A stretch of DNA of 6,492 nucleotides from NCBI GenBank assembly GCA_027489105.1, contig JAIYAJ010000531.1, forward strand, positions 1-6,492, written 5' to 3'. This document shows, piece after piece, positions 1 to 6,128 of the stretch (the stretch's first letter is position 1; each line of letters begins with the position of its first letter). The notes below the pieces were generated by a model. That model was given only the letters and a program-made list of their open reading frames with translations. It was not told where the DNA came from and made no database searches. The position numbers and the translations under genes were made by a program. This stretch comes from Zymomonas sp. Its GTDB lineage: Bacteria > Pseudomonadota > Alphaproteobacteria > Sphingomonadales > Sphingomonadaceae.

Positions 1-1484
1 ACCTGTGCCGCGACCCTAAGGTCGTGGGTGATGAAGATCATCGTCAGCCCCATGTCCCTCTTGATATCGCCAAGCAGATTCAGGACCTCCTTTTGGACGG
101 ACACGTCCAGGGCCGACACGGCCTCGTCGGCTATCAGGATCTTCGGTTCCACCATCAGGGCGCGAGCGATGCAGATTCTCTGCCTCTGCCCTCCGGAGAA
201 CTGCGCCGGATACCTGTTAAGAGCGTCTTCGCTGAGACGGACGACGCGCAGGAGTTCACGCGCCTTCTTCAAAGCCACGCTCTTGGACACGCCGAAGTTG
301 ATCGGCCCTTCGATGATCTGATCGGCGATCGTGCGCCGCGGGTTGAGGGACCCATAGGGGTCCTGGAAGACGATTTGGATGTCCTTCCGAAAACTCCTCA
401 ACGCACTTCGAGGCAGGGCCGCCAGATCCTTGCCATCGATGATAATCTTGCCCTCGTCCGGGTCGATCAGCCGGATCAAGCACTTAACCAGCGTCGACTT
501 GCCGGATCCCGATTCCCCAACGATTCCGAGCGTCTGGCCCTTCGCAAGCGTGAAGTCGATCGCCTTGACAGCTGCCACGTTGACCGCAGGCCTGAACGAC
601 GTGCCCATCGTCCTAAACGTCTTTGTCAGCCCGGTCACCGTGATCGCCGGCGGACGGCCCTCGACGGCGGGCTCTTCGGCCTTGGATCGGCGTGGCACGG
701 CGGAGATTAAGCGCCGGGTATACGGATGCTGCGGACGGTTGAGGACGTCATCGGCCGCCCCCTGCTCGACGACGCGACCCGCCTGCATGACGATCACCTT
801 GTCGGCGATGTCGGCCACGACATCGAAGTCGTGCGTGACGAAGACGATGCCGGCCCGATGCCGCACCTTCAACTCGCGGAACATCGCCAGGATCTGCGCC
901 TGGGTCGTCACGTCGAGCGCAGTCGTCGGCTCGTCGGCTATCAGCAGCCGGGGGTCCATGGCGAGCGCCATCGCGATCACTATGCGCTGTCGTTGACCAC
1001 CCGAGAGCTGGTGGGGGTAACTCGCATAGATCCTCGGAGGATCGGGGAGCTTGACCTCGGCGAGCAGCGCCATGGTCTTGGCCTTCCGCTCGGAGGCAGG
1101 CATCCGCGCATGCGCAGCATAGACCTCGTCTATCTGGTCACCGACGGTGTAGCAGGGGTTGAGCGCGGTCATCGGCTCCTGGAAGATCATCGCCATGCGG
1201 TTTCCGCGTAGCTTGGCGAGATCACGCTCCTTGAGTTTGAGGAGGTCGGTGCCCTCGAACAGGATCTGGCCCGCGGACGGCTTCAGCGCCTTCGGGAGGA
1301 GGCCCATCGTGGCGAAGCTCGTGATCGACTTGCCCGACCCACTCTCCCCGACGATGCAGACGATTTCGTTGGCGTTGACCGCGACGCTAAGGTCTTCGAC
1401 GGCGTAGGGGCGATCGGCTCCTGCTGGGAGACTAATCGACAGGTTTCGGATCGAGAGGACCGGCGTCTCGGGAGATTGGGTCAT
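1..1484 (-). CDS. Fused double-domain ABC transporter ATPase (DppD-DppF type), C-terminus beyond window
   Basis: This is the energy-coupling subunit of a peptide/nickel-class ABC importer, acting on the cytoplasmic face. Reading from ATG at 1484, 494 codons run to the window edge with no stop. Two complete nucleotide-binding domains follow each other. Domain 1 has Walker A GESGSGKS (46-53), Q-loop Gln102, signature LSGGQ (160-164), Walker B Asp184/Glu185 and switch His218. An oligopeptide-type tail ([12 protein letters not shown], from about 253) leads into a short linker. Domain 2 has Walker [10 protein letters not shown] (323-331), Q-loop Gln374, signature FSGGQ (429-433), Walker B Asp453/Glu454 and switch His487. 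All catalytic residues are present in both. One fused chain replaces the usual DppD plus DppF pair, as in E. coli GsiA and YejF; about 50-100 residues are probably missing at the C-terminus. The start lies 2 nt after the upstream permease stop, with GGAGGGG at 1496-1502 as a rather distant ribosome binding site. Family and fusion are certain; substrate is not. Confidence 0.95.
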   Translation of the reverse strand, partial: MTQSPETPVLSIRNLSISLPAGADRPYAVEDLSVAVNANEIVCIVGESGSGKSITSFATMGLLPKALKPSAGQILFEGTDLLKLKERDLAKLRGNRMAMIFQEPMTALNPCYTVGDQIDEVYAAHARMPASERKAKTMALLAEVKLPDPPRIYASYPHQLSGGQRQRIVIAMALAMDPRLLIADEPTTALDVTTQAQILAMFRELKVRHRAGIVFVTHDFDVVADIADKVIVMQAGRVVEQGAADDVLNRPQHPYTRRLISAVPRRSKAEEPAVEGRPPAITVTGLTKTFRTMGTSFRPAVNVAAVKAIDFTLAKGQTLGIVGESGSGKSTLVKCLIRLIDPDEGKIIIDGKDLAALPRSALRSFRKDIQIVFQDPYGSLNPRRTIADQIIEGPINFGVSKSVALKKARELLRVVRLSEDALNRYPAQFSGGQRQRICIARALMVEPKILIADEAVSALDVSVQKEVLNLLGDIKRDMGLTMIFITHDLRVAAQ

Positions 1485-1486
1485 GG

Positions 1487-2371
1487 TCAATTCCGCCCCT
1501 CCGGTGCCGTTACGTCGCGGATGCCATCGCCGAACATGTTGATCGCCAAGACCAGCACGAAGAGCGCGACGCCGGGGATGGTGATGAGCCAAGCGTCGAA
1601 CAATAGCATCTGCTTGCCCTCCGAGATCATGAGGCCCCAGGACGGCGTCGGAGGCTGGACGCCAAGGCCCAAGAACGACAGGGCGGCTTCGAGGATGATG
1701 GCGTGAGCCATCTCGATCGTACCGATGACGATCAGGTGACTCATGACGTTCGGCAGGATGTCCTTGACGAGGATGCGCCCAACAGGCGCGCCGAGGACCT
1801 CAGCTGCAGCGACGTATTCCTGCCGTCTGACCTGCATCGTCGCACTCCGCAGCACGACCGCGAAACGGTCCCAGAGAAGCAGGCCCAGGACTAGGGTCAC
1901 GACGAGGAGGCTGCCGCCGAACAAGGAGACGATGGCGAGCGCCACGAGGACGACCGGCATGGCCAGGCGGACGTTGATCATGAACGTGATCACGCTGTCG
2001 ACGTAGCCGCCGAAGTACCCAGCGAGGATGCCGAGCGTGGTCCCTATGATCGCCGAGACGATCGCCGCCGTAAGGCCGATCATCAAGGAGACGCCAGCGC
2101 CGTAGAGGAGCCGCGAGAGGTAGTCCCTGCCGAGCGCGTCGGTGCCCAGCGGATTGACCCACGTGCCTCCGAGGAACACCGGCGGCTTGAGGCGGCCGCC
2201 GAGGCTCTGGACGTATGGATCGTGGGGCGCGATGAGCGGCGCGGCCAGCGCGAGGAGCACGATGACCAGGAGCACGGCGCCTGACAACAGGAGGCCGGGA
2301 TGCCGGGCGGCGCGTTTGAGGACCAGCGCGCCAGGCGAAGCGACCGCCAGGTTAATGGTTGCGTCTGTCAC
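1487..2371 (-). CDS. ABC transporter permease, DppC/OppC type
   Basis: Second inner-membrane permease (294 aa) of the importer. It pairs with the DppB-like protein to form the channel. Hydrophobic segments are visible at about residues 26-48, 92-115, 128-150, 153-172, 212-236 and 260-282, matching the six-helix DppC plan. The family motif NPLGTDALGRDYLSRLLYGA (73-92) precedes the second helix. The cytoplasmic EAA loop that docks on the ATPase is at about 185-208 (EYVAAAEVLGAPVGR...LPN), and PSWGLMISEG (243-252) is typical of the family. Start choice: GTG at 2371-2369, one nucleotide after the stop of the upstream permease (2375-2373), with GAGGG at 2381-2385 nine bases upstream. This spacing indicates translational coupling. 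Length is normal. The class (peptides, opines, nickel, some sugars) is clear; the substrate cannot be assigned from a permease. Confidence 0.95.
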   Translation of the reverse strand: MTDATINLAVASPGALVLKRAARHPGLLLSGAVLLVIVLLALAAPLIAPHDPYVQSLGGRLKPPVFLGGTWVNPLGTDALGRDYLSRLLYGAGVSLMIGLTAAIVSAIIGTTLGILAGYFGGYVDSVITFMINVRLAMPVVLVALAIVSLFGGSLLVVTLVLGLLLWDRFAVVLRSATMQVRRQEYVAAAEVLGAPVGRILVKDILPNVMSHLIVIGTIEMAHAIILEAALSFLGLGVQPPTPSWGLMISEGKQMLLFDAWLITIPGVALFVLVLAINMFGDGIRDVTAPEGRN

Positions 2372-2372
2372 G

Positions 2373-3290
2373 TCAGTTCGCCCTCAAGCGCGGATCGAGC
2401 CAAGCGTTGAGCACGTCGGCGACGACGGTGAAGAAGATGTAGAACATCGAGAAGATGAGGATCAGCGCCTGCATCGTGGGCAGGTCATTACGCGCGATCG
2501 ACTGCCACGCGAGGAGCCCGGCCCCCTGCAGCGCGAAAACGGATTCGACGACGATGGATCCTCCAAGCATGAACCCCATCTGGACCGCCGCGAGGCTGAC
2601 CACGGGGATGACCGCGTTGCGCAGGGCGTGCTTGAAGATCACCTTCATCCGGCTCAGGCCCTTCGCCCTAGCGGTCCTGATGTAGTCGGCCGACAGAACT
2701 TCGAGCATGCCAGCGCGTGTGAGGCGCATCAGCGCGGGCGTTGCGTAGTATCCCAGCACCACCGTCGGCATCACGAAATTGGCCCAGGTAGAGGAGCCCG
2801 AGGCGGGGAGCCAACGCAGTTTGATCGAGAACAACACGACCAAGAGTAGTCCGAACCAGAAACTCGGGATCGCCTGGCCAACCACTGCGATCACAAGCGA
2901 GATGCGGTCGAAGATCGAATTGGGTCGGACGGCTGCGAGGATGCCGAGGGGCAACGAGACGATCAGCGCGAAGGTGATGGCCAGGACGCCAAGCAGCATC
3001 GTCACGCCGATATGCTTGGCGATCAGGTCGCCAACGGGCACCTTAAAGTAATAGCTCTGGCCGAGGTCGCCGCTTAGCGCCCTGAACAACCAGTGCCCGT
3101 ATTGAAAGACAAGCGGCCTGTCGAAGCCGTACTGCGCGCGGATCTGCGCAATGGTCTCCGGGCTGGCCGTCTCCCCCGCGATCGCGATCGCGGGATCGCC
3201 GGCTAGGTTGAGCATCATGAATGTGACGGCCGACACGGTTACGGCCACGAGTGCCGCCATGCGCAACTTGCCGAACAGGAACTTGATCAA
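2373..3290 (-). CDS. ABC transporter permease, DppB/OppB type
   Basis: First inner-membrane permease (305 aa) of the importer. After an N-terminal helix (about 9-30) comes a periplasmic stretch with the family pattern ETIAQIRAQYGFDRPL (45-60) and GDLGQSY (74-80). Further helices lie at about 95-120, 130-155, 171-190, 226-245 and 275-297. The EAA loop that contacts the ATPase is at about 202-225 (DYIRTARAKGLSRMKVIFKH), and the protein ends with the usual LDPRLR. The start is a TTG codon at 3290-3288, chosen because GGAG (3297-3300) sits six bases upstream and because it keeps the normal N-terminal helix. The next ATG (residue 11, at 3260) would cut into that helix and has no visible ribosome binding site. 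The gene follows the binding-protein gene after 64 nt containing a strong stem-loop and is nearly contiguous with the DppC-like gene. Confidence 0.95.
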   Translation of the reverse strand: MIKFLFGKLRMAALVAVTVSAVTFMMLNLAGDPAIAIAGETASPETIAQIRAQYGFDRPLVFQYGHWLFRALSGDLGQSYYFKVPVGDLIAKHIGVTMLLGVLAITFALIVSLPLGILAAVRPNSIFDRISLVIAVVGQAIPSFWFGLLLVVLFSIKLRWLPASGSSTWANFVMPTVVLGYYATPALMRLTRAGMLEVLSADYIRTARAKGLSRMKVIFKHALRNAVIPVVSLAAVQMGFMLGGSIVVESVFALQGAGLLAWQSIARNDLPTMQALILIFSMFYIFFTVVADVLNAWLDPRLRAN

Positions 3291-3296
3291 GGTGAA

Positions 3297-3300
3297 CTCC
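3297..3300 (-). promoter_or_regulatory. Ribosome binding site deciding a TTG start
   Basis: On the minus strand the sequence reads GGAG, six bases, then TTG. It supports the rare TTG initiator for the DppB-like permease over the internal ATG at 3260. A weak initiator could be one of the means of keeping permease levels below those of the binding protein. Confidence 0.65.
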
Positions 3301-3316
3301 GATCCGCGATCTGGCT

Positions 3317-3343
3317 CCGGCGGGCGACGTCTACGCCCGCCGG
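3317..3343 (-). promoter_or_regulatory. Intercistronic stem-loop between binding protein and permease genes
   Basis: A perfect 10-bp inverted repeat (CCGGCGGGCG / CGCCCGCCGG) flanks a 7-nt loop. It starts 12 nt after the stop codon of the binding-protein gene. No run of T follows on the minus strand, so it does not look like a complete intrinsic terminator. In many binding-protein-dependent operons (malE-malF is the classic case) such structures protect the upstream message from 3' decay, or cause partial termination, so that the binding protein outnumbers the membrane subunits. The structure is seen directly; its role is inferred. Confidence 0.75.
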
Positions 3344-3354
3344 GTGTGGAATGA

Positions 3355-4869
3355 TCAGTTCCAGGACATGTCGTAGAAGCGAAGCAGCTCGTCTGCGGTC
3401 GGGTCGAACTTCAACTCCTTCGACATGGCGTAGGTGCTGGGATAGGTCCACAGCGGCAGCCAGTAGGCCTTCTCCGCGATAATCTTGAAGGCCTTGGAGT
3501 AAGCCGCCTTTCGCTTGGCCTCGTCGATCGTCGATCCGCCCTCCTTGAGCAGGTCGGCGACTTCCTTGTCCCCAGCGTAGTCCTGCTTGCCGAGGCCGAA
3601 GAACTCCGGCGTGATCGCCGCAACATCGGAGATCGAGCTCGAGCCATGGGTGAGGAAGGCCATCGGCACGTTCCCCTCCATGTGGCGCGACGCCAGCGCC
3701 GAGTACTGGAGCATGCTGAGGTTCACCTTGATGCCCACGGCCGCGAGGTTGTTGATCATCGCCTCCGCCTGGGGACGGTCGCGGTAGGCTCCCATCTCGA
3801 TGGTGAAGCCGTTGGGGAAGCCGGCGGCGGCCAGGAGCTGCTTGGCCTTGGCCGGATCGTAGGCGTAGGTCGCGACATTCTGCTCGCAGCCGAACTGGAC
3901 CGGCGAACAGGCGCTCGGGATCACCTGCGAACCCTCGCCGACGAGCCCTGCGACGATGCCCTTGCGATCAACGGCGTAGTTGATCGCCTGGCGGACGCGC
4001 ACGTCGGCAAGCGGGCTCTTGGGGTTCGAGCGGTTCATCGCGTCGAGCGTGACGAATCCGATGCGCATGGTCGGCTTCTGAGTCACGTTGAATTGGCCGG
4101 TGCCGCCAAGCTTCGTCGCGATGTCAGCGGGGAACTGCCACATGAAGTCCAGATTCCCCGACATCAGCTCAGCCAGCTGCGTGTTGACGTCGCGGATGGT
4201 GCGGACCTCGACCTTGGAGATGGTCGGCGAACCCTTCGGGCCGCCGAAGTAGTTGGGGTTCTTTTCGAGGGTGAACCCGGCACCCGGCGAGACCGAGACC
4301 ACCCGATAGGGACCAGTCCCAACGGGCTTGACCGCCATCTCTGAGGCCCCGACCTTCTCGTAATAGTCCTTCGGGTACATCGGCATGGACGCGCCGAGCA
4401 CGTTGAGGGCAAGGGGATAGGGCGCGTGCAGATGGAGCTTGACGGTATGAGCATCGACCTTTTCGGCCGACTTCATCCATTTGACCTTGTCGTAAACGAC
4501 GATCTTGTTGGCCGGGTTAGTGATGTAGCCGACGGTAAAAACTACGTCGTCGGCATCGAACGCCTCGCCATTAGAGAATTTAACGTTTTGGCGTAGCTTC
4601 AACTCCAAGGTCGTGTCGTCGACCCACTTCCAGGACTCGGCGAGGTTGGGTTTGAACTCCCCAGACTTGGGGTCTTGGTACAGCAGCCCGTCGAATATCT
4701 GCAGGCTCGAGATGTAGCCTTCCCGCGACGAGTCGAAATAGTAGTTCAGGGTGCCGACCTCGCCGGGCAGCGCGATGCGCGCGATGCCGTCAGCCTTGCC
4801 GGCCCAGGCTGGCGAGCCTGCCACAGCGGCCAACATGCTGGCCGTCATCAAGAGTGTGGAGAACCTCAT
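3355..4869 (-). CDS. Periplasmic solute-binding protein, family 5 (peptide/opine/nickel class)
   Basis: Secreted substrate receptor (504 aa) of the importer. Residues 1-23 form a Sec signal peptide: a short basic start (MRF), a hydrophobic core and an A-W-A cleavage site before Gly24. There is no lipobox Cys, so it should be a free periplasmic protein. Family-5 hallmarks follow: FDGLLYQDPKSGEFKPNLAE (59-78), LRQNVKFSNGEAFDADDVVF (92-111), PVGTGPYRV (182-190), VRQAINYAVDRKGIV (292-306) and LLAAAGFPNGF (345-355). Cys321 and Cys328 are the only cysteines in the mature protein and could form a disulfide. The start at 4869 is chosen because it gives the signal peptide at residue 1 and has AAGGGG (4876-4881) six bases upstream; the frame is open further upstream to an ATG at 5136, but that would bury the signal peptide. 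Related proteins bind di- and oligopeptides, glutathione, opines, nickel chelates or oligosaccharides; the true ligand is unknown. Confidence 0.95.
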   Translation of the reverse strand: MRFSTLLMTASMLAAVAGSPAWAGKADGIARIALPGEVGTLNYYFDSSREGYISSLQIFDGLLYQDPKSGEFKPNLAESWKWVDDTTLELKLRQNVKFSNGEAFDADDVVFTVGYITNPANKIVVYDKVKWMKSAEKVDAHTVKLHLHAPYPLALNVLGASMPMYPKDYYEKVGASEMAVKPVGTGPYRVVSVSPGAGFTLEKNPNYFGGPKGSPTISKVEVRTIRDVNTQLAELMSGNLDFMWQFPADIATKLGGTGQFNVTQKPTMRIGFVTLDAMNRSNPKSPLADVRVRQAINYAVDRKGIVAGLVGEGSQVIPSACSPVQFGCEQNVATYAYDPAKAKQLLAAAGFPNGFTIEMGAYRDRPQAEAMINNLAAVGIKVNLSMLQYSALASRHMEGNVPMAFLTHGSSSISDVAAITPEFFGLGKQDYAGDKEVADLLKEGGSTIDEAKRKAAYSKAFKIIAEKAYWLPLWTYPSTYAMSKELKFDPTADELLRFYDMSWN

Positions 4870-4875
4870 GCTTAT

Positions 4876-4881
4876 CCCCTT
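4876..4881 (-). promoter_or_regulatory. Ribosome binding site for the solute-binding protein
   Basis: AAGGGG stands six bases before the ATG at 4869 on the minus strand. It fixes the start at the signal peptide and argues against the longer in-frame reading from 5136. Confidence 0.8.
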
Positions 4882-4988
4882 TTTGTTGACGAGGGAACAA
4901 TTGGCCGGATTGGTCCGACCGCCCCCTAAGATTGACGTCGCAGCGTAGCAGGCGGGCTTGGCGCAAGCGTCTCGCTCGACAAGAGAAG

Positions 4989-5007
4989 CGTTGCCGAAAC
5001 GGCAACG
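4989..5007. repeat. Perfect inverted repeat, copy 1 of GTTGC-N7-GCAAC
   Basis: CGTTGCCG-AAA-CGGCAACG is a perfect 8-bp inverted repeat with a 3-nt centre, 120 nt upstream of the binding-protein start codon. Its inner 17 nt (4990-5006) match the repeat at 5229-5245 at 13 of 17 positions with identical spacing. It could be a dimeric regulator's operator or an RNA hairpin; the second copy favours an operator. Confidence 0.5.
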
Positions 5008-5022
5008 ACGATCGCTAGAGCG

Positions 5023-5055
5023 CGACGCCCGGCTATGTAATCCCCCGCGGCGTCG
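5023..5055 (-). repeat. Inverted repeat, possible leader hairpin
   Basis: Arms CGACGCC (5023-5029) and GGCGTCG (5049-5055) are perfect complements over 7 bp around a 19-nt loop. In GC-rich DNA such a pair can arise by chance, so its weight comes mainly from its position between two other inverted repeats. Confidence 0.3.
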
Positions 5056-5063
5056 GGCTGGAG

Positions 5064-5081
5064 ATCGCAAATCTCTGCGAT
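5064..5081. repeat. Inverted repeat ATCGCA-N6-TGCGAT
   Basis: Six-base arms with a six-base centre form an 18-nt dyad. It may be an operator half-site pair or a small hairpin in the leader of the transporter operon. No second copy was seen. Confidence 0.3.
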
Positions 5082-5119
5082 TCCTAGTGAGAGAAAAATT
5101 GTAAAGAAGGTGCCGCCCA

Positions 5120-5136
5120 TGCCTCTTAAGCGCCAA
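5120..5136 (-). promoter_or_regulatory. Weak sigma-54-like promoter candidate
   Basis: On the minus strand the sequence is TTGGCGC, four bases, then GAGGCA. It keeps the GG and GC dinucleotides of a -24/-12 promoter exactly 12 nt apart and most of the TGGCAC block, but lacks the TT of the TTGC block. Transcription would start near 5109, giving a leader of about 240 nt that includes all the hairpins downstream. Sigma-54 control would fit a nitrogen-regulated transporter, but the match is imperfect and no activator site is identified. Confidence 0.15.
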
Positions 5137-5228
5137 CTTTGCCCTGATTTTTTATAAGATCTTCGAGGTTTTTCGCCGTGAGGGTGTAGTGCCCGTGGCC
5201 TATGGTCGAGAGATTACAGCAGCGCCGT

Positions 5229-5245
5229 GTTGCGATATCGGCAAC
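5229..5245. repeat. Inverted repeat, copy 2 of GTTGC-N7-GCAAC
   Basis: GTTGC-GATATCG-GCAAC has the same 5-bp arms and 7-nt spacing as the copy at 4990-5006, and the right half CGGCAACG is identical over 8 bases. The copies are 239 bp apart in the same gap, which suits two operators for one regulator, possibly acting by looping. No regulator gene is present in the window to pair with them. Confidence 0.4.
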
Positions 5246-5284
5246 GTGAAGAATTGCGCGAGCCCTCGGTCAAGCCGGGGTGGA

Positions 5285-6100
5285 TCATGTGCTGATCTGT
5301 GGACCTCTTTCGTCGAATCCGCCGAACGAGGATGGCGATCGCTGCTTGGGTCTGGCTGGCACTCCCGCAACCGTCGCCCCCGCGGGAACCGACGCCAGGA
5401 CCACCGATCCGGCGGCGACAACGCTGCCCTCTCCAATTTCGATCCGGCCCAAGATGGTCGCGCCGGCACCGATTGTGCAGCCACGTCGCAAATGTGGGTG
5501 CCGGACATCGCCGACGCTCTTGAAGCTGCTACCCAGAGTCACGCCGTGCCAGATGCTGACATCGTCCTCGATGACGGCGGAGCTGCCGATGACGACACCA
5601 ACGCCATGATCAATCCAGACTCCTCGCCCGAACGTGGCTGCGGGATGAATGTCGGTCGAAAAGACGCGCCCTAAGATCGTCTTGACAGCGAAAGCCAGCT
5701 CGAACCGTCCTTTCTTCCAGAAGACATTCGCGATCCGATGGGCAAGCACTGCCTGTACTCCCCTTTCGCAAAGGAGCGTCATGATCGCGCCGCGCGCATG
5801 CGGGTTGTATCGGCCCGTGAAGGCGATGTCGGCGAGGGTCGCCCCGTAGATATCAGGCGAAAGATGGAGCGCCTCGAGGACCGTAGCGCGCATCTCCGAG
5901 CGGGAAGTGGGATCGGGAACGGCACTTCCCAATACGTCCGCCATCAGCTCCAGATCGTCGGTATGAGCCGCTGGGTCGAGGCCGAGCAGGGCAAAAGCCC
6001 TTGGCTCGTGCCGGTGGAGCGCGAGAGCGCCTTCCAACAAGGTCATCTTGGGAGATATGGCGACGTCAGGCGCCGAAATCGTTTCGTCCGCTAGGCCCAT
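5285..6100 (-). CDS. Serine O-acetyltransferase (CysE) family protein with altered conserved sites
   Basis: The family transfers acetyl from acetyl-CoA to serine, giving O-acetylserine, the cysteine precursor, in the cytoplasm. The 271-aa length matches E. coli CysE (273). An alpha-helical N-terminal half leads to the left-handed beta-helix, with DIHPAATFGRG (150-160), DHGVGVVIG (164-172), WHGVTLG (184-190), VRHP (199-202), GAGATILG (211-218) and AGVPAR (245-250). The catalytic pair Asp164-His165 and Arg200-His201 match E. coli Asp157-His158 and Arg192-His193. Departures from E. coli: serine-binding Asp92 aligns with Asn99, Glu166 aligns with Ser173, one extra residue precedes Arg200, and the C-terminus is Ile-Ser-Thr, not the terminal Ile used to dock O-acetylserine sulfhydrylase. 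The start is ATG 6100, backed by AGGAG eight bases upstream; an ATG at 6139 lacks one. The gene begins 28 nt after the SHMT-like stop, so the two are probably co-transcribed. A related acceptor other than serine is possible. Confidence 0.88.
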   Translation of the reverse strand: MGLADETISAPDVAISPKMTLLEGALALHRHEPRAFALLGLDPAAHTDDLELMADVLGSAVPDPTSRSEMRATVLEALHLSPDIYGATLADIAFTGRYNPHARGAIMTLLCERGVQAVLAHRIANVFWKKGRFELAFAVKTILGRVFSTDIHPAATFGRGVWIDHGVGVVIGSSAVIEDDVSIWHGVTLGSSFKSVGDVRHPHLRRGCTIGAGATILGRIEIGEGSVVAAGSVVLASVPAGATVAGVPARPKQRSPSSFGGFDERGPQIST

Positions 6101-6108
6101 GCGAGCAT

Positions 6109-6113
6109 CTCCT
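6109..6113 (-). promoter_or_regulatory. Ribosome binding site deciding the CysE-like start
   Basis: AGGAG lies eight bases before the ATG at 6100 on the minus strand. The alternative in-frame ATG at 6139 is preceded by a pyrimidine-rich stretch with no such motif and would overlap the SHMT-like gene, so the shorter 271-aa product is preferred. Confidence 0.75.
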
Positions 6114-6128
6114 GTCCCATGGTGAGCG

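Larger units (their letters stand above)
4870..5284 (-). other. 415-nt non-coding gap / putative leader of the transporter operon
   Basis: This gap separates the CysE-like stop from the binding-protein start and should hold the promoter of the transporter operon. I found no convincing sigma-70 pair. CTTGAC at 5269-5274 resembles a -35 box but has no good -10 partner. TATAAA (5151-5156) and TACAAT (5098-5103) resemble -10 boxes but have no -35 partners. A sigma-54-like element lies at 5120-5136. Closer to the gene are four successive inverted repeats at 5081-5064, 5055-5023, 5007-4989 and 4968-4956, which could fold as a structured 5' leader. I recognised no known riboswitch class and no intrinsic terminator for the CysE-like gene. 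Confidence 0.6.

Noticed and set aside
24..1211. Long plus-strand reading frames (24-710, 379-996, 726-1211) opposite the ATPase
   Set aside because: They mirror a minus-strand gene with complete ABC ATPase motifs; such antisense frames are common in GC-rich DNA and their products resemble no family.
3177..3192. Perfect 16-bp palindrome CGCGATCGCGATCGCG
   Set aside because: It lies inside the DppB-like gene, where it encodes alternating Ala-Ile codons; most simply explained by coding constraint and GC-rich codon choice.
3646..4344. 232-residue plus-strand frame opposite the binding-protein gene
   Set aside because: Antisense shadow of a clear family-5 binding protein; low-complexity Arg/Asp/Gly-rich product.
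4926..5120. 64-residue minus-strand frame with one hydrophobic stretch in the intergenic gap
   Set aside because: The purine-rich AAGAGG ends only one base before the ATG, too close for a ribosome binding site; no family resemblance, and the region is better explained as leader/control DNA. A small protein cannot be excluded.
4870..5136. N-terminal extension of the binding protein from ATG 5136
   Set aside because: It would add 89 Arg/Ser-rich residues before a perfect signal peptide, while a good ribosome binding site precedes ATG 4869.
5098..5156. TATAAA (5151-5156) and TACAAT (5098-5103) as sigma-70 -10 boxes
   Set aside because: No acceptable -35 hexamer 16-18 nt upstream of either.
5246..5284. 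Intrinsic terminator after the CysE-like gene
   Set aside because: No GC stem followed by a T-run on the minus strand; the dyad just beyond (5229-5245) has short arms and no T-tract, so read-through into the transporter operon remains possible.
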